Source: Streptomyces sp. SID13726 (lineage in GTDB: Bacteria > Actinomycetota > Actinomycetes > Streptomycetales > Streptomycetaceae). From it: 64,000 nucleotides of DNA. Each line of letters opens with the position of its first letter. The stretch's first letter is position 1. The position numbers were made by a program, and so were the translations under genes. This document shows positions 23,508-33,698 of this stretch, piece by piece. A model generated the notes under the pieces. It did not search any database and had not been told where the DNA came from. It was given only the letters and a program-made list of their open reading frames with translations. Where the stretch lies: assembly GCF_010548375.1 (NCBI RefSeq), contig NZ_JAAGLY010000009.1, positions 186,001-250,000 on the forward strand, written 5' to 3'.

Positions 23508-26500
23508 ATGGCCTCGTCGCCACTGACCCCTTCCGCCGACAGCCGGACCCGTGTGTCCGCGCTCCGTGAGGCGCTCGCCACCAGAGTGGTGGTCGCCGAC
23601 GGAGCGATGGGCACCATGCTGCAGGCGCAGGACCCCACGCTCGAGGACTTCGAGAATCTCGAGGGCTGCAACGAGATCCTGAACCTCACCCGCCCGGACA
23701 TCGTCCGCTCGGTCCACGAGGAGTACTTCGACGCGGGCGTGGACTGCGTCGAGACGAACACCTTCGGCGCGAACCACGCCGCGCTCGCCGAGTACGACAT
23801 CCCCGAGCGGGTCTACGAACTGTCCGAGGCGGGCGCCCGGATCGCCCGCGAGACCGCCGACGGGTACGCCGCCCGGGACGGCCGGCAGCGCTGGGTGCTC
23901 GGCTCCATCGGCCCCGGCACCAAGCTGCCCACCCTCGGCCACATCGGCTACACCACGATCCGCGACGCCTTCCAGCAGAACGCCGAGGGCCTGATCGCCG
24001 GCGGCGCCGACGCCCTGATCGTCGAGACCACCCAGGACCTGCTCCAGACCAAGGCCGCCGTGATCGGCGCCCAGCGCGCCCGCGAGGTCGCCGGTCTCGA
24101 CGTCCCGGTCATCGTCTCCGTCACCGTCGAGACCACCGGCACCATGCTGCTGGGCTCCGAGATCGGCGCCGCGCTCACCGCGCTCGAACCGCTCGGCATC
24201 GACATGATCGGCATGAACTGCGCGACCGGCCCCGCCGAGATGAGCGAGCACCTGCGCTACCTCGCCCGGCACTCCCGCATCCCGCTCTCCTGCATGCCGA
24301 ACGCGGGCCTTCCGGTCCTCGGCAAGAACGGCGCCAGCTACCCGCTCTCCGCGCCCGAACTGGCCGACGCCCACGAGACCTTCGTCCGCGACTACGGCCT
24401 CTCCCTGGTCGGCGGCTGCTGCGGCACCACCCCCGAGCACCTGCGCCAGCTGGTCGAGCGGGTCCGGGACGTCACCCCGACCCGGCGTGACCCCCGCCCC
24501 GAACCCGGCGCCGCCTCCCTCTACCAGACGGTCCCCTTCCGCCAGGACACCTCCTACCTGGCCATCGGCGAGCGCACCAACGCCAACGGCTCGAAGAAGT
24601 TCCGCGAGGCCATGCTGGAGGCCCGCTGGGACGACTGCGTGGAGATGGCCCGGGACCAGATCCGCGAGGGCGCCCACATGCTGGACCTCTGCGTGGACTA
24701 CGTCGGCCGGGACGGCGTCGCCGACATGGAGGAGCTGGCCGGCCGCTTCGCCACCGCCTCCACCCTGCCGATCGTCCTCGACTCCACCGAGGTCCCGGTC
24801 ATCCGGGCCGGGCTGGAGAAGCTCGGTGGCCGCGCGGTCATCAACTCCGTCAACTACGAGGACGGCGACGGCCCCGAGTCCCGCTTCGCGAAGGTCACCC
24901 AGCTCGCCCAGGAGCACGGCGCCGCGCTGATCGCGCTGACCATCGACGAGGAGGGCCAGGCCCGCACCCCGGAGACCAAGGTCGCCATCGCCGAGCGGCT
25001 GATCGAGGACCTCACCGGCAACTGGGGCATCCACGAGTCGGACATCCTCATCGACACCCTGACCTTCACGATCTGTACGGGCCAGGAGGAGTCCCGCAAG
25101 GACGGCATCGCCACCATCGAGGCGATCCGCGAACTCAAGCGCCGCCACCCGGACGTCCAGACCACGCTGGGCCTGTCCAACATCTCCTTCGGCCTCAACC
25201 CGGCCGCCCGCATCCTGCTCAACTCGGTCTTCCTCGACGAGTGCGTGAAGGCGGGCCTGGACTCGGCGATCGTGCACGCCTCGAAGATCCTGCCGATCGC
25301 GCGCTTCACCGAGGAAGAGGTCCAGACGGCCCTCGACCTCGTGTACGACCGCCGCGCCGAGGGCTACGACCCCCTCCAGAAGCTGATGGCCCTGTTCGAG
25401 GGCGCCACCGCCAAGTCCCTCAAGGCGGGCAAGGCCGAGGAGCTGGCCGCCCTCCCGCTGGACGAGCGCCTCAAGCGCCGCATCATCGACGGCGAGAAGA
25501 ACGGCCTGGAGGCCGACCTCGACGCGGCCCTCCAGGACCGCCCCGCCCTCGACATCGTCAACGAGACCCTCCTGGACGGCATGAAGGTCGTCGGCGAACT
25601 CTTCGGCTCCGGCCAGATGCAGCTGCCGTTCGTCCTCCAGTCCGCCGAGGTCATGAAGTCCGCGGTGGCCTACCTGGAACCGCACATGGAGAAGACCGAC
25701 GCCGACGGCAAGGGCACCATCGTGCTCGCCACCGTCCGCGGCGACGTCCACGACATCGGCAAGAACCTCGTCGACATCATCCTGTCCAACAACGGCTACA
25801 ACGTGGTCAACCTCGGCATCAAGCAGCCGGTCTCCGCGATCCTGGACGCCGCCGCCGAGCACCGCGCCGACGTCATCGGCATGTCGGGCCTCCTGGTCAA
25901 GTCCACGGTGATCATGAAGGAGAACCTGGAGGAGCTCAACCAGCGCGGCCTCGCCGCCGACTTCCCGGTCATCCTCGGCGGAGCCGCACTGACCAGGGCG
26001 TACGTCGAACAGGATCTGCACGAGATCTACGAGGGCGAAGTCCGCTACGCCCGCGACGCGTTCGAGGGCCTGCGCCTCATGGACGCCCTCATCGGCGTCA
26101 AGCGCGGTGTGCCCGGCGCCAAGCTGCCCGAGCTGAAGCAGCGCCGGGTGCGCGCCGCCGCCGTACAGGTGGAGGAGGAGCGCCCCGAGGAGGGGCACGT
26201 CCGGTCCGACGTGGCCACCGACAACCCGGTGCCCGCCCCGCCGTTCTGGGACACCCGGGTCATCAAGGGCATCCAGCTCAAGGAGTACGCGTCCTGGCTC
26301 GACGAGGGCGCCCTCTTCAAGGGCCAGTGGGGGCTCAAGCAGGCCCGCACCGGCGAGGGGCCGACCTACGAGGAGCTCGTCGAGACCGACGGCCGGCCCC
26401 GGCTGCGCGGACTGCTCGACCAGCTCCAGACCGAGAACCTGCTCGAAGCGGCCGTCGTCTACGGCTACTTCCCCTGCGTGTCCAAGGACGACGACCTGAT

Positions 26501-27023
26501 CATCCTGGACGACCAGGGCAACGAGCGCACCCGCTTCACCTTCCCGCGCCAGCGCCGCGGCCGCCGGCTCTGCCTCGCCGACTTCTTCCGTCCCGAGGAG
26601 TCCGGCCAGACCGACGTGGTCGGCCTCCAGGTCGTCACCGTCGGCTCCCGGATCGGCGAGCAGACCGCCAAGCTGTTCGAGGCCAACGCCTACCGGGACT
26701 ACCTCGAACTGCACGGCCTGTCCGTCCAGTTGGCCGAGGCGCTCGCCGAGTACTGGCACGCGCGCGTGCGTTCGGAACTCGGGTTCGCCGGTGAGGACCC
26801 GAACGAGATCGAGGACATGTTCGCCCTGAAGTACCGGGGCGCCCGCTTCTCCCTCGGCTACGGCGCCTGCCCCAACCTGGAGGACCGCGCCAAGATCGCC
26901 GACCTGCTCCGGCCCGAGCGGATCGGCGTCCAGCTGAGCGAGGAGTTCCAGCTCCACCCCGAGCAGTCCACCGACGCGATCGTCATCCACCACCCGGAGG
27001 CGAAGTACTTCAACGCACGGTGA
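23508..27023 (+). CDS. metH: Cobalamin-dependent methionine synthase
   Basis: MetH transfers the methyl group of methyltetrahydrofolate to homocysteine through cobalamin. At 1171 residues it has the four-module architecture. The homocysteine domain has zinc ligands Cys238, Cys304 and Cys305 (in GGCCGTTPEH). The folate domain begins near YLAIGERTNANGSKKF. The cobalamin domain has DVHDIGKN (axial His748) followed by the SGLLVKST segment. The SAM-reactivation domain is C-terminal. GAGGGAG precedes the ATG. I see no complete B12-riboswitch consensus upstream. It regenerates the methionine whose by-product MTA the mtn island recycles. Confidence 0.97.
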   Translation: MASSPLTPSADSRTRVSALREALATRVVVADGAMGTMLQAQDPTLEDFENLEGCNEILNLTRPDIVRSVHEEYFDAGVDCVETNTFGANHAALAEYDIPERVYELSEAGARIARETADGYAARDGRQRWVLGSIGPGTKLPTLGHIGYTTIRDAFQQNAEGLIAGGADALIVETTQDLLQTKAAVIGAQRAREVAGLDVPVIVSVTVETTGTMLLGSEIGAALTALEPLGIDMIGMNCATGPAEMSEHLRYLARHSRIPLSCMPNAGLPVLGKNGASYPLSAPELADAHETFVRDYGLSLVGGCCGTTPEHLRQLVERVRDVTPTRRDPRPEPGAASLYQTVPFRQDTSYLAIGERTNANGSKKFREAMLEARWDDCVEMARDQIREGAHMLDLCVDYVGRDGVADMEELAGRFATASTLPIVLDSTEVPVIRAGLEKLGGRAVINSVNYEDGDGPESRFAKVTQLAQEHGAALIALTIDEEGQARTPETKVAIAERLIEDLTGNWGIHESDILIDTLTFTICTGQEESRKDGIATIEAIRELKRRHPDVQTTLGLSNISFGLNPAARILLNSVFLDECVKAGLDSAIVHASKILPIARFTEEEVQTALDLVYDRRAEGYDPLQKLMALFEGATAKSLKAGKAEELAALPLDERLKRRIIDGEKNGLEADLDAALQDRPALDIVNETLLDGMKVVGELFGSGQMQLPFVLQSAEVMKSAVAYLEPHMEKTDADGKGTIVLATVRGDVHDIGKNLVDIILSNNGYNVVNLGIKQPVSAILDAAAEHRADVIGMSGLLVKSTVIMKENLEELNQRGLAADFPVILGGAALTRAYVEQDLHEIYEGEVRYARDAFEGLRLMDALIGVKRGVPGAKLPELKQRRVRAAAVQVEEERPEEGHVRSDVATDNPVPAPPFWDTRVIKGIQLKEYASWLDEGALFKGQWGLKQARTGEGPTYEELVETDGRPRLRGLLDQLQTENLLEAAVVYGYFPCVSKDDDLIILDDQGNERTRFTFPRQRRGRRLCLADFFRPEESGQTDVVGLQVVTVGSRIGEQTAKLFEANAYRDYLELHGLSVQLAEALAEYWHARVRSELGFAGEDPNEIEDMFALKYRGARFSLGYGACPNLEDRAKIADLLRPERIGVQLSEEFQLHPEQSTDAIVIHHPEAKYFNAR

Positions 27024-27079
27024 CTCTGCTGTCGCTGAGCACACTGATCCGATAAGTCGTACACTGGTCGGTCCACTGG

Positions 27080-27109
27080 AGGCCGGTTCCCCGAGCGGGG
27101 GACCGGCCT
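27080..27109 (+). terminator. Terminator after metH
   Basis: AGGCCGGTTCCCC pairs with GGGGGACCGGCCT across the loop GAGC, giving a 13-base stem with one G-U pair. It lies 57 bases after the metH stop and before the HAD gene. Confidence 0.75.
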
Positions 27110-27134
27110 GCTCGTCCCTCAAGGAGGTACGTGG

Positions 27135-27833
27135 ATGACCAGCACGGTCCCCGCGCCCGTAACCCGTACGGCCGACGGCTCGGCACTCCAGGCCGTCCTC
27201 CTCGACATGGACGGCACCCTCGTGGACACCGAGGGCTTCTGGTGGGACGTCGAGGTCGAGATCTTCGCCGGCCTCGGCCACACCCTCGACGACTCCTGGC
27301 GCCATGTCGTGGTCGGCGGCCCCATGACCCGCAGCGCCGGCTTCCTCATCGAGGCCACCGGCGCCGACATCACCCTCGCCGAACTCACCGTCCTGCTCAA
27401 CCAGGGCTTCGAGAACCGCATCAACCGCGCCCTGCCGCTGATGCCCGGCGCCACCCGGCTGCTGGCCGAACTCTCCGCCCACCGGATCCCCACGGCCCTG
27501 GTCTCCGCCTCGCACCGGCGCATCATCGACCGCGTCCTGGCCTCCCTCGGCCCCCAGCACTTCGCCCTCACCGTCGCAGGCGACGAAGTGCCGCGCACCA
27601 AGCCGCACCCCGACCCCTACCTGTTCGCCGCCGCCGGACTCGGCGCCGACCCGGCCAGGTGCGCGGTCGTCGAGGACACCGCGACCGGCGTCGCCGCCGC
27701 CGAGGCCGCGGGGTGCCACGTGGTGGCCGTGCCCTCCGTCGCCCCCATCGCCCCGGCCCCCGGACGCACCGTCGTGACCTCGCTCGAAGAGGTCGACCTG
27801 CCATTTCTGCGCGGCCTGATCGCCGTACGATGA
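27135..27833 (+). CDS. HAD-family phosphatase/phosphomutase-like protein
   Basis: This 232-residue HAD subfamily IA protein has motif I LLDMDGTLVDTE (nucleophile Asp29, acid/base Asp31), motif II VSASH, motif III Lys in PRTKPHPDPYLF, and motif IV VVEDTATGVAAAEAAG. The cap between motifs I and II is helical, as in beta-phosphoglucomutase-like enzymes. AAGGAGG lies upstream of the ATG. It follows metH after a terminator in many actinobacteria. The substrate cannot be assigned; sugar phosphates are typical. Confidence 0.9.
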   Translation: MTSTVPAPVTRTADGSALQAVLLDMDGTLVDTEGFWWDVEVEIFAGLGHTLDDSWRHVVVGGPMTRSAGFLIEATGADITLAELTVLLNQGFENRINRALPLMPGATRLLAELSAHRIPTALVSASHRRIIDRVLASLGPQHFALTVAGDEVPRTKPHPDPYLFAAAGLGADPARCAVVEDTATGVAAAEAAGCHVVAVPSVAPIAPAPGRTVVTSLEEVDLPFLRGLIAVR

Positions 27834-28267
27834 CGGAAATGCGTCGGGTGTTCACCCAGCGTGCCAGCGTGATAGCGGAGTAATTCCCCAGACGCCTGTC
27901 GGAGGAATTCGCAGCTCGCCGGATGGCCGAATTCCGGTGTGCCCGTGCCCTGTTATGGGTGTGACGTTCCCCACGCGACGGGGCCTCGACAGGCGGCCCG
28001 CGCTGTGCCGGAGCCCGCCTTCCGCCGGACGCGGGCGCACCCATGTGTCCCGATTGATGGACCCCTGCACTAATCCTTCCGCCGCCGGTCTTCCGGTGCG
28101 TCCACACCCGGTTCCGCTGTGTGATGGCGGCCCAACTCCGGTGACCGCGAGCCCTCGTGCAGGTGCGGACTAATCTCCTGGTGACAACATCGCCCTAACC
28201 CCGTGATCCGCCGCACCACCCATGCATGCCGGTTACACGGACCCGACAGCTCTGGAGAAACTCGAGC
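27834..28267 (+). other. Intergenic region upstream of the solute-binding lipoproteins
   Basis: I see no convincing gene in these 434 bases. There is an inverted repeat GGAATTCG (27904-27911) with CGAATTCC (27928-27935) and a 16-base loop. A 17-codon frame (27830-27883) overlaps the HAD stop as ATGA but lacks support. The region presumably carries the promoter of the following lipoprotein gene. Confidence 0.5.
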
Positions 28268-29872
28268 ATGAACCGCAAGACTTTGGTGCTGCCGGCCGTC
28301 ATAGGTCTGCTCGCGCCGGTGCTCGCCGCCTGCGGCGGGACCGACAGCGGCAGCGGCGGAGGCGACGCGATCGTCGTCGGCACCACGGACCGGTTCACCG
28401 CCACGAAGGACGCTCCCGCGCCGCTCGACCCCGCCTACGCCTACGACGTCGGCACCTGGAACGTCCTGCGCCAGACCGTGCAGACCCTGATGATCCAGCC
28501 CAAGGGCGAGGGCGCCCCCGTGCCCGAGGCCGCCCAGACCTGCGGCTTCAGCGACAGCGGCAACGAACGCTACGTCTGCACCCTGCGCGACGACCTGAAG
28601 TTCGCGAACGGCGACGCCATCACCGCGGCCGACGTGAAGTACTCCATCGACCGCGCCCGCGCCCTCAAGGCCGACTCCGGTGTCTTCGCCCTGCTCTCCA
28701 CCATCGACACCGTCGAGACCAAGGGCGACCGCGAGGTCATCTTCCACCTCAAGAGCGCCGACGCCACCTTCCCGTACAAGCTGTCGACCCCGGTCGCCGG
28801 CATCGTCAACCCCGACGACTACGAGAAGGGCAAGCTCCGCGACGGCTTCGACGTCGACGGCTCCGGCCCCTACACCATGAAGGCCGACGTCAAGAACGAC
28901 GTGCTCGAAGACGCCGTGTTCACCAAGAACCCCAACTACAAGGGGTCGTTGACGGTGAACAACGACAAGGTCGAACTGCGCTCCTTCTCCGACGCCGACG
29001 ACATGGGCAGCGCCCTCGAGAAGGGCGACATCGACCTCACCACCCGCACCATGTCGCCCACCCAGATCAAGAAGCTCTCCGACGAGTCCGGCGGCGACGT
29101 CGACCTCGTCGAGATGGCCGGCCTCGAGATCCGCTACCTCGCCTTCAACACCGATGCCCCGAGCGTGAAGTCCCGCGCCGTGCGCCAGGCGATGGCCCAG
29201 CTCATCAACCGCAGCGAACTCGTCTCCAAGGTCTACGGCACCCAGGCCGAGCCGCTCTTCTCGCTGGTCCCGGCCACCATCACCGGCCACTCCAACGCCT
29301 TCTTCAACAAGTACGGCGACCCGAGCGTGACCAAGGCCAAGGCCCTGCTGACCCAGGCCGCCGTCACCACCCCGGTGAAGCTGACGCTGCACTACACGAC
29401 CGACCACTACGGCTCGGCCACCAAGGAGGAGTTCGAGGACCTCCAGAAGCAGCTCAACAGCAGCGGCCTCTTCCAGGTCCGCATCGAGGGCACGCCCTGG
29501 GAGACCTTCCGCCCGGCGGAGCGGAAGGGCAAGTACGACGTCTACGGCATGGGCTGGTTCCCGGACTTCCCCGACGCCGACAACTACCTCGCCCCGTTCC
29601 TCGACAAGGACAACTTCCTCGGCTCGCCGTACGCCAACAGCGAGATCCGCAACACCCTGATCCCGGACTCCCGCCGCGAGGCCGACCGCATCGCCGCAGC
29701 CGGAAGCCTGACCGAGATCCAGGACATCGTCGCCGACGACGTGCCCGTGCTGCCGCTGTGGCAGGGCAAGCAGTACGTCGCCGCCCGCGACGACGTCACC
29801 GGCACCGCCTACGCGCTCAACTCCTCGGCGACGCTGCAGCTGTGGGAACTCGGTAAGGGTGTGAGCGGCTGA
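28268..29872 (+). CDS. ABC transporter family-5 substrate-binding lipoprotein (first copy)
   Basis: This 534-residue exported lipoprotein has a signal peptide and lipobox LAAC (Cys22), then a Gly/Ser-rich linker. The body is the SBP_bac_5 fold of oligopeptide and dipeptide receptors, with LKFANGDAITAADVKYSIDR and DFPDADNYLAPF visible. ATG 28268 follows GGAG by 11 bases and gives a proper signal peptide; an upstream in-frame start would not. The next gene is a paralogue. No permease or ATPase gene accompanies them, so partners must be encoded elsewhere. Confidence 0.92.
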   Translation: MNRKTLVLPAVIGLLAPVLAACGGTDSGSGGGDAIVVGTTDRFTATKDAPAPLDPAYAYDVGTWNVLRQTVQTLMIQPKGEGAPVPEAAQTCGFSDSGNERYVCTLRDDLKFANGDAITAADVKYSIDRARALKADSGVFALLSTIDTVETKGDREVIFHLKSADATFPYKLSTPVAGIVNPDDYEKGKLRDGFDVDGSGPYTMKADVKNDVLEDAVFTKNPNYKGSLTVNNDKVELRSFSDADDMGSALEKGDIDLTTRTMSPTQIKKLSDESGGDVDLVEMAGLEIRYLAFNTDAPSVKSRAVRQAMAQLINRSELVSKVYGTQAEPLFSLVPATITGHSNAFFNKYGDPSVTKAKALLTQAAVTTPVKLTLHYTTDHYGSATKEEFEDLQKQLNSSGLFQVRIEGTPWETFRPAERKGKYDVYGMGWFPDFPDADNYLAPFLDKDNFLGSPYANSEIRNTLIPDSRREADRIAAAGSLTEIQDIVADDVPVLPLWQGKQYVAARDDVTGTAYALNSSATLQLWELGKGVSG

Positions 29873-29951
29873 CCGGCCGACGCATCCTTCGCCCCGGGCC
29901 GCGGCGGACGGGTCCGGGATTCCACAAGAATCGACGACAAGGCACTCGCAC

Positions 29952-31532
29952 GTGAACAAGCGCATCCAGTGGCCGGTCCTGCCCCTCGTGGCAGGGCTGG
30001 CCTCCGGCCTGCTGACCGGTTGCGGCACGGAGTCGGGGGACTCCGGTTCGGGCGGCTCCTCCGTGGTCATGGGGATGTCCGACGACGTCCTCGCCACCGA
30101 CCCCGCCTCGGGCTACGACCCCGGCTCCTGGCTGTTGTTCAACAACGTCTTCCAGTCGCTGCTCAGCTTCCCCAAGGGCGGCACGGAACCCGAGCCGGAC
30201 GCCGCCGAGAGCTGCGACTTCACCGACGGCAGGACCCAGGTGTACGAGTGCACCCTCAAGGACGGCCTCAAGTTCAGCAACGGTGACTCGCTCACCTCAG
30301 AGGACGTCAAGTTCTCCTTCGACCGCATGCTGAAGATCAACGACGACGCCGGTCCCGCGATCATGTTCCCGATGCTCGACAAGGTCGAGACACCGGACGA
30401 GAAGACCGTCGTCTTCAAGCTGAACACCCCCGACGCCACCTTCCCGAGCAAGATCGCCTCCGGCGCCGGCTCGATCGTCGACCACACCCAGTACGACGCC
30501 GACGGCCTCCGCAAGGACGGCGGAGCGGTCGGCTCCGGGCCCTACAAGCTCGACTCGTTCGGCGACGACCAGGCCGTGTTCTCCGTCAACGAGAACTACA
30601 AGGGCACCGCCGAGACCCAGAACTCCGGCGTCACCCTCAAGTTCTTCCACGGCGACCAGGGCGCCCTGAAGACCGCCCTCACCGACAACAAGGTCGACAT
30701 CGCCTACCGCGGCCTCACCGCGGGCGACATCACCGACATCGAGAACGCCTCGCCCGACTCCGGGGTCGAGGTCGTCGAGGGCACCAGCGCCGAGGTCCAG
30801 CACCTCGTCTTCAACATGGACGACCCGGTCACGGGCCAGATCGGCGTCCGCAAGGCGATCGCCTACCTGCTCGACCGCGACGCCCTCATCCACGACGTCT
30901 ACCAGGGCACCGCCACCCCGCTCTACTCGATCGTCCCGGCCGGTATCGCGGGCCACAACACGGCCTTCTTCGACACCTACGGCGCTCGCCCCTCCAAGAC
31001 CAAGGCCGCCGCCGCCCTCGCCGCCGACGGCATCACCGGCAAGGTGAAGCTCACCCTCTGGTCCACCCCGTCGCGCTACGGCCCGGCCACCGACCAGGAA
31101 CTGAAGACGATCGCCAAGCAGCTCAACGCCAGCGGTCTCTTCGACGCCGACGTGAAGTCCGTGGCCTTCGACCAGTACGAGAAGGACATCGCCGCCGGCA
31201 AGTACGGCGTCTACGTCAAGGGCTGGGTGCCCGACTACCCGGACGCCGACAACTTCACGGCCCCCTTCTTCGGCAAGGGCAACGTCCTCAGCAACAACTA
31301 CAGCAACGACAAGATCACCGGCACGCTCATCCCGCAGACCGCCGCCCAGCCCGACCGCGCCGCGACGGACGACCACTTCGGCACCCTCCAGGACATCGTC
31401 GCCGAGGACGTCCCCGTCCTCCCCGTCTGGCAGGCCAAGCAGTACGCCGTCGTCCGCGACGACGTCTACGGCCTCGAGTACTGCCTCGACGCCTCGACCG
31501 TGTTCCGGTTCTGGGAGCTCAGCAAGGGCTGA
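29952..31532 (+). CDS. ABC transporter family-5 substrate-binding lipoprotein (second copy)
   Basis: This 526-residue paralogue of the preceding gene has a signal peptide ending in lipobox LTGC (Cys24). Shared segments include LKFSNGDSLTSEDVKFSFDR, YPDADNFTAPFFGKGN and QDIVAEDVPVLPVWQ, equivalent to QDIVADDVPVLPLWQ in the first copy. The start is GTG, with AAGG about 11 bases upstream. The pair looks like a tandem duplication with substantial divergence, so ligands may differ. A strong terminator follows. Confidence 0.92.
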   Translation: MNKRIQWPVLPLVAGLASGLLTGCGTESGDSGSGGSSVVMGMSDDVLATDPASGYDPGSWLLFNNVFQSLLSFPKGGTEPEPDAAESCDFTDGRTQVYECTLKDGLKFSNGDSLTSEDVKFSFDRMLKINDDAGPAIMFPMLDKVETPDEKTVVFKLNTPDATFPSKIASGAGSIVDHTQYDADGLRKDGGAVGSGPYKLDSFGDDQAVFSVNENYKGTAETQNSGVTLKFFHGDQGALKTALTDNKVDIAYRGLTAGDITDIENASPDSGVEVVEGTSAEVQHLVFNMDDPVTGQIGVRKAIAYLLDRDALIHDVYQGTATPLYSIVPAGIAGHNTAFFDTYGARPSKTKAAAALAADGITGKVKLTLWSTPSRYGPATDQELKTIAKQLNASGLFDADVKSVAFDQYEKDIAAGKYGVYVKGWVPDYPDADNFTAPFFGKGNVLSNNYSNDKITGTLIPQTAAQPDRAATDDHFGTLQDIVAEDVPVLPVWQAKQYAVVRDDVYGLEYCLDASTVFRFWELSKG

Positions 31533-31566
31533 TCCGGCCGCGGCACGGTCCCGCCGCCGCGCACAC

Positions 31567-31605
31567 GAAGAGGGCGCCCCCTGTCAGGAACGGGGCGCCC
31601 TCTTC
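31567..31605. terminator. Bidirectional terminator after the lipoprotein pair
   Basis: A perfect 14-base stem (GAAGAGGGCGCCCC with GGGGCGCCCTCTTC) with an 11-base loop lies between convergent genes. Confidence 0.88.
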
Positions 31606-31621
31606 GCTCGTCACCGCCCGG

Positions 31622-32293
31622 CTACTGCGCGCCGGGCCGCACCAGACCGCTCTCGTACGCGTACACCGCGGCCTGCACCCGGTCCCGCAGCCCCAGCTTC
31701 GTCAGGACGTGACCCACATGCGTCTTCACGGTGGTCTCGCTGACGAACAGATCCGCGGCGATCTCCGCGTTGGACAGCCCGCGCGCCACCAGCTTCAGCA
31801 CCTCGACCTCGCGGTCGGTGAGCGTGTGCAGGGTGTCCGGCACCGGCTCGTCACCGGACGGCAGATGCGTGGCGTACTTGTCGAGCAGCCGGCGCGTGAT
31901 GCTCGGCGCCAGCATCGCCTCGCCCGCCGCCACCACCCGGATCGCCTGCACCAGTTCGTTGGCCGGGGCGTCCTTCAGCAGGAAGCCGCTGGCCCCTGCC
32001 CGCAGCGCCTCCACCACGTACTCGTCGAGGTCGAAGGTGGTCAGCACCAGCACCTTGGCCGGGCCGTCCCGCCCGGGCCCGGTGATCTGCCGGGTCGCCT
32101 CGACACCGTCCATCCGCGGCATACGGATGTCCATCAGGACCACGTCGGGCTGGAGCGCCCGTACCTGGTCGAGAGCCTGCAGGCCGTCTCCGGCCTCGCC
32201 CACGACCGCGATGTCCTGCTCGGCCTCCAGGATCATCCGGAAGCCGGTTCGCAGCAGCGGCTGGTCGTCGACCAGTAGGACGCGGATGGCCAC
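31622..32293 (-). CDS. NarL/LuxR-family response regulator
   Basis: The 223-residue product has a receiver domain with VLLVDDQPLLRTGF (acidic pair), phosphoacceptor Asp in VVLMDIRMPRMDG, and Lys in FLLKDAP. The LuxR-type helix-turn-helix LTDREVEVLKLVARGLSNAEIAADLFVSETTVKTHV is C-terminal. The GTG at 32293 is chosen for its GAAGGAGA site at six bases. The gene follows the nuclease gene by 14 bases, so they are probably cotranscribed. There is no histidine kinase nearby; it is an orphan regulator here. Confidence 0.93.
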   Translation of the reverse strand: MAIRVLLVDDQPLLRTGFRMILEAEQDIAVVGEAGDGLQALDQVRALQPDVVLMDIRMPRMDGVEATRQITGPGRDGPAKVLVLTTFDLDEYVVEALRAGASGFLLKDAPANELVQAIRVVAAGEAMLAPSITRRLLDKYATHLPSGDEPVPDTLHTLTDREVEVLKLVARGLSNAEIAADLFVSETTVKTHVGHVLTKLGLRDRVQAAVYAYESGLVRPGAQ

Positions 32294-32307
32294 GTAAGTC
32301 TCCTTCG

Positions 32308-33402
<1,095 letters not shown>

Positions 33403-33698
33403 GACCACAGACCATACGGCCCGCCACTGACAGTGACCCGCCCCCGGGCCTCCGGGCCTACGGGCGGTGGCGATGCGGGCGCACGGCTCGGGGGACGGAG
33501 ATCCCCGCGGACGGGTCGAGCGCCCCGCCCCGGGGGTGCCCGGCACCCGGCCGACGGCCGTCGAGTCGCCGTAACCGCTGTGGCCCCTGAGGAAACACGG
33601 GGGGTGCCGGGGCGGAACGCGTCGCGACCGCCGCATACCATCGACCCGAGACCCTTCCGCACGGCAGGCGCGGAAGACGCTTCGAACGAGGGGACATC
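33403..33698. other. Divergent spacer between nuclease and site-2 protease genes
   Basis: No gene is supported in these 296 bases. Open frames run through it on both strands but they are antisense to, or extensions of, the flanking genes. It should contain divergent promoters; TACCAT at about 33638-33643 is a possible -10 for the protease gene. Confidence 0.45.

Noticed and set aside
23346..27719. Very long minus-strand open frame opposite metH
   Set aside because: It is antisense to clearly conserved metH motifs and has low-complexity Val/Gly/Asp/Leu composition typical of GC-rich shadow frames.
27830..27883. 17-codon frame overlapping the HAD stop
   Set aside because: It has only an ATGA overlap in favour; no ribosome site, domain or leader pattern.
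28058..28173. Short frame with two Cys upstream of the first family-5 lipoprotein
   Set aside because: It lacks a ribosome site and the Arg-Arg/terminal Cys-Arg leader pattern, and the downstream gene is not sulfur-related.
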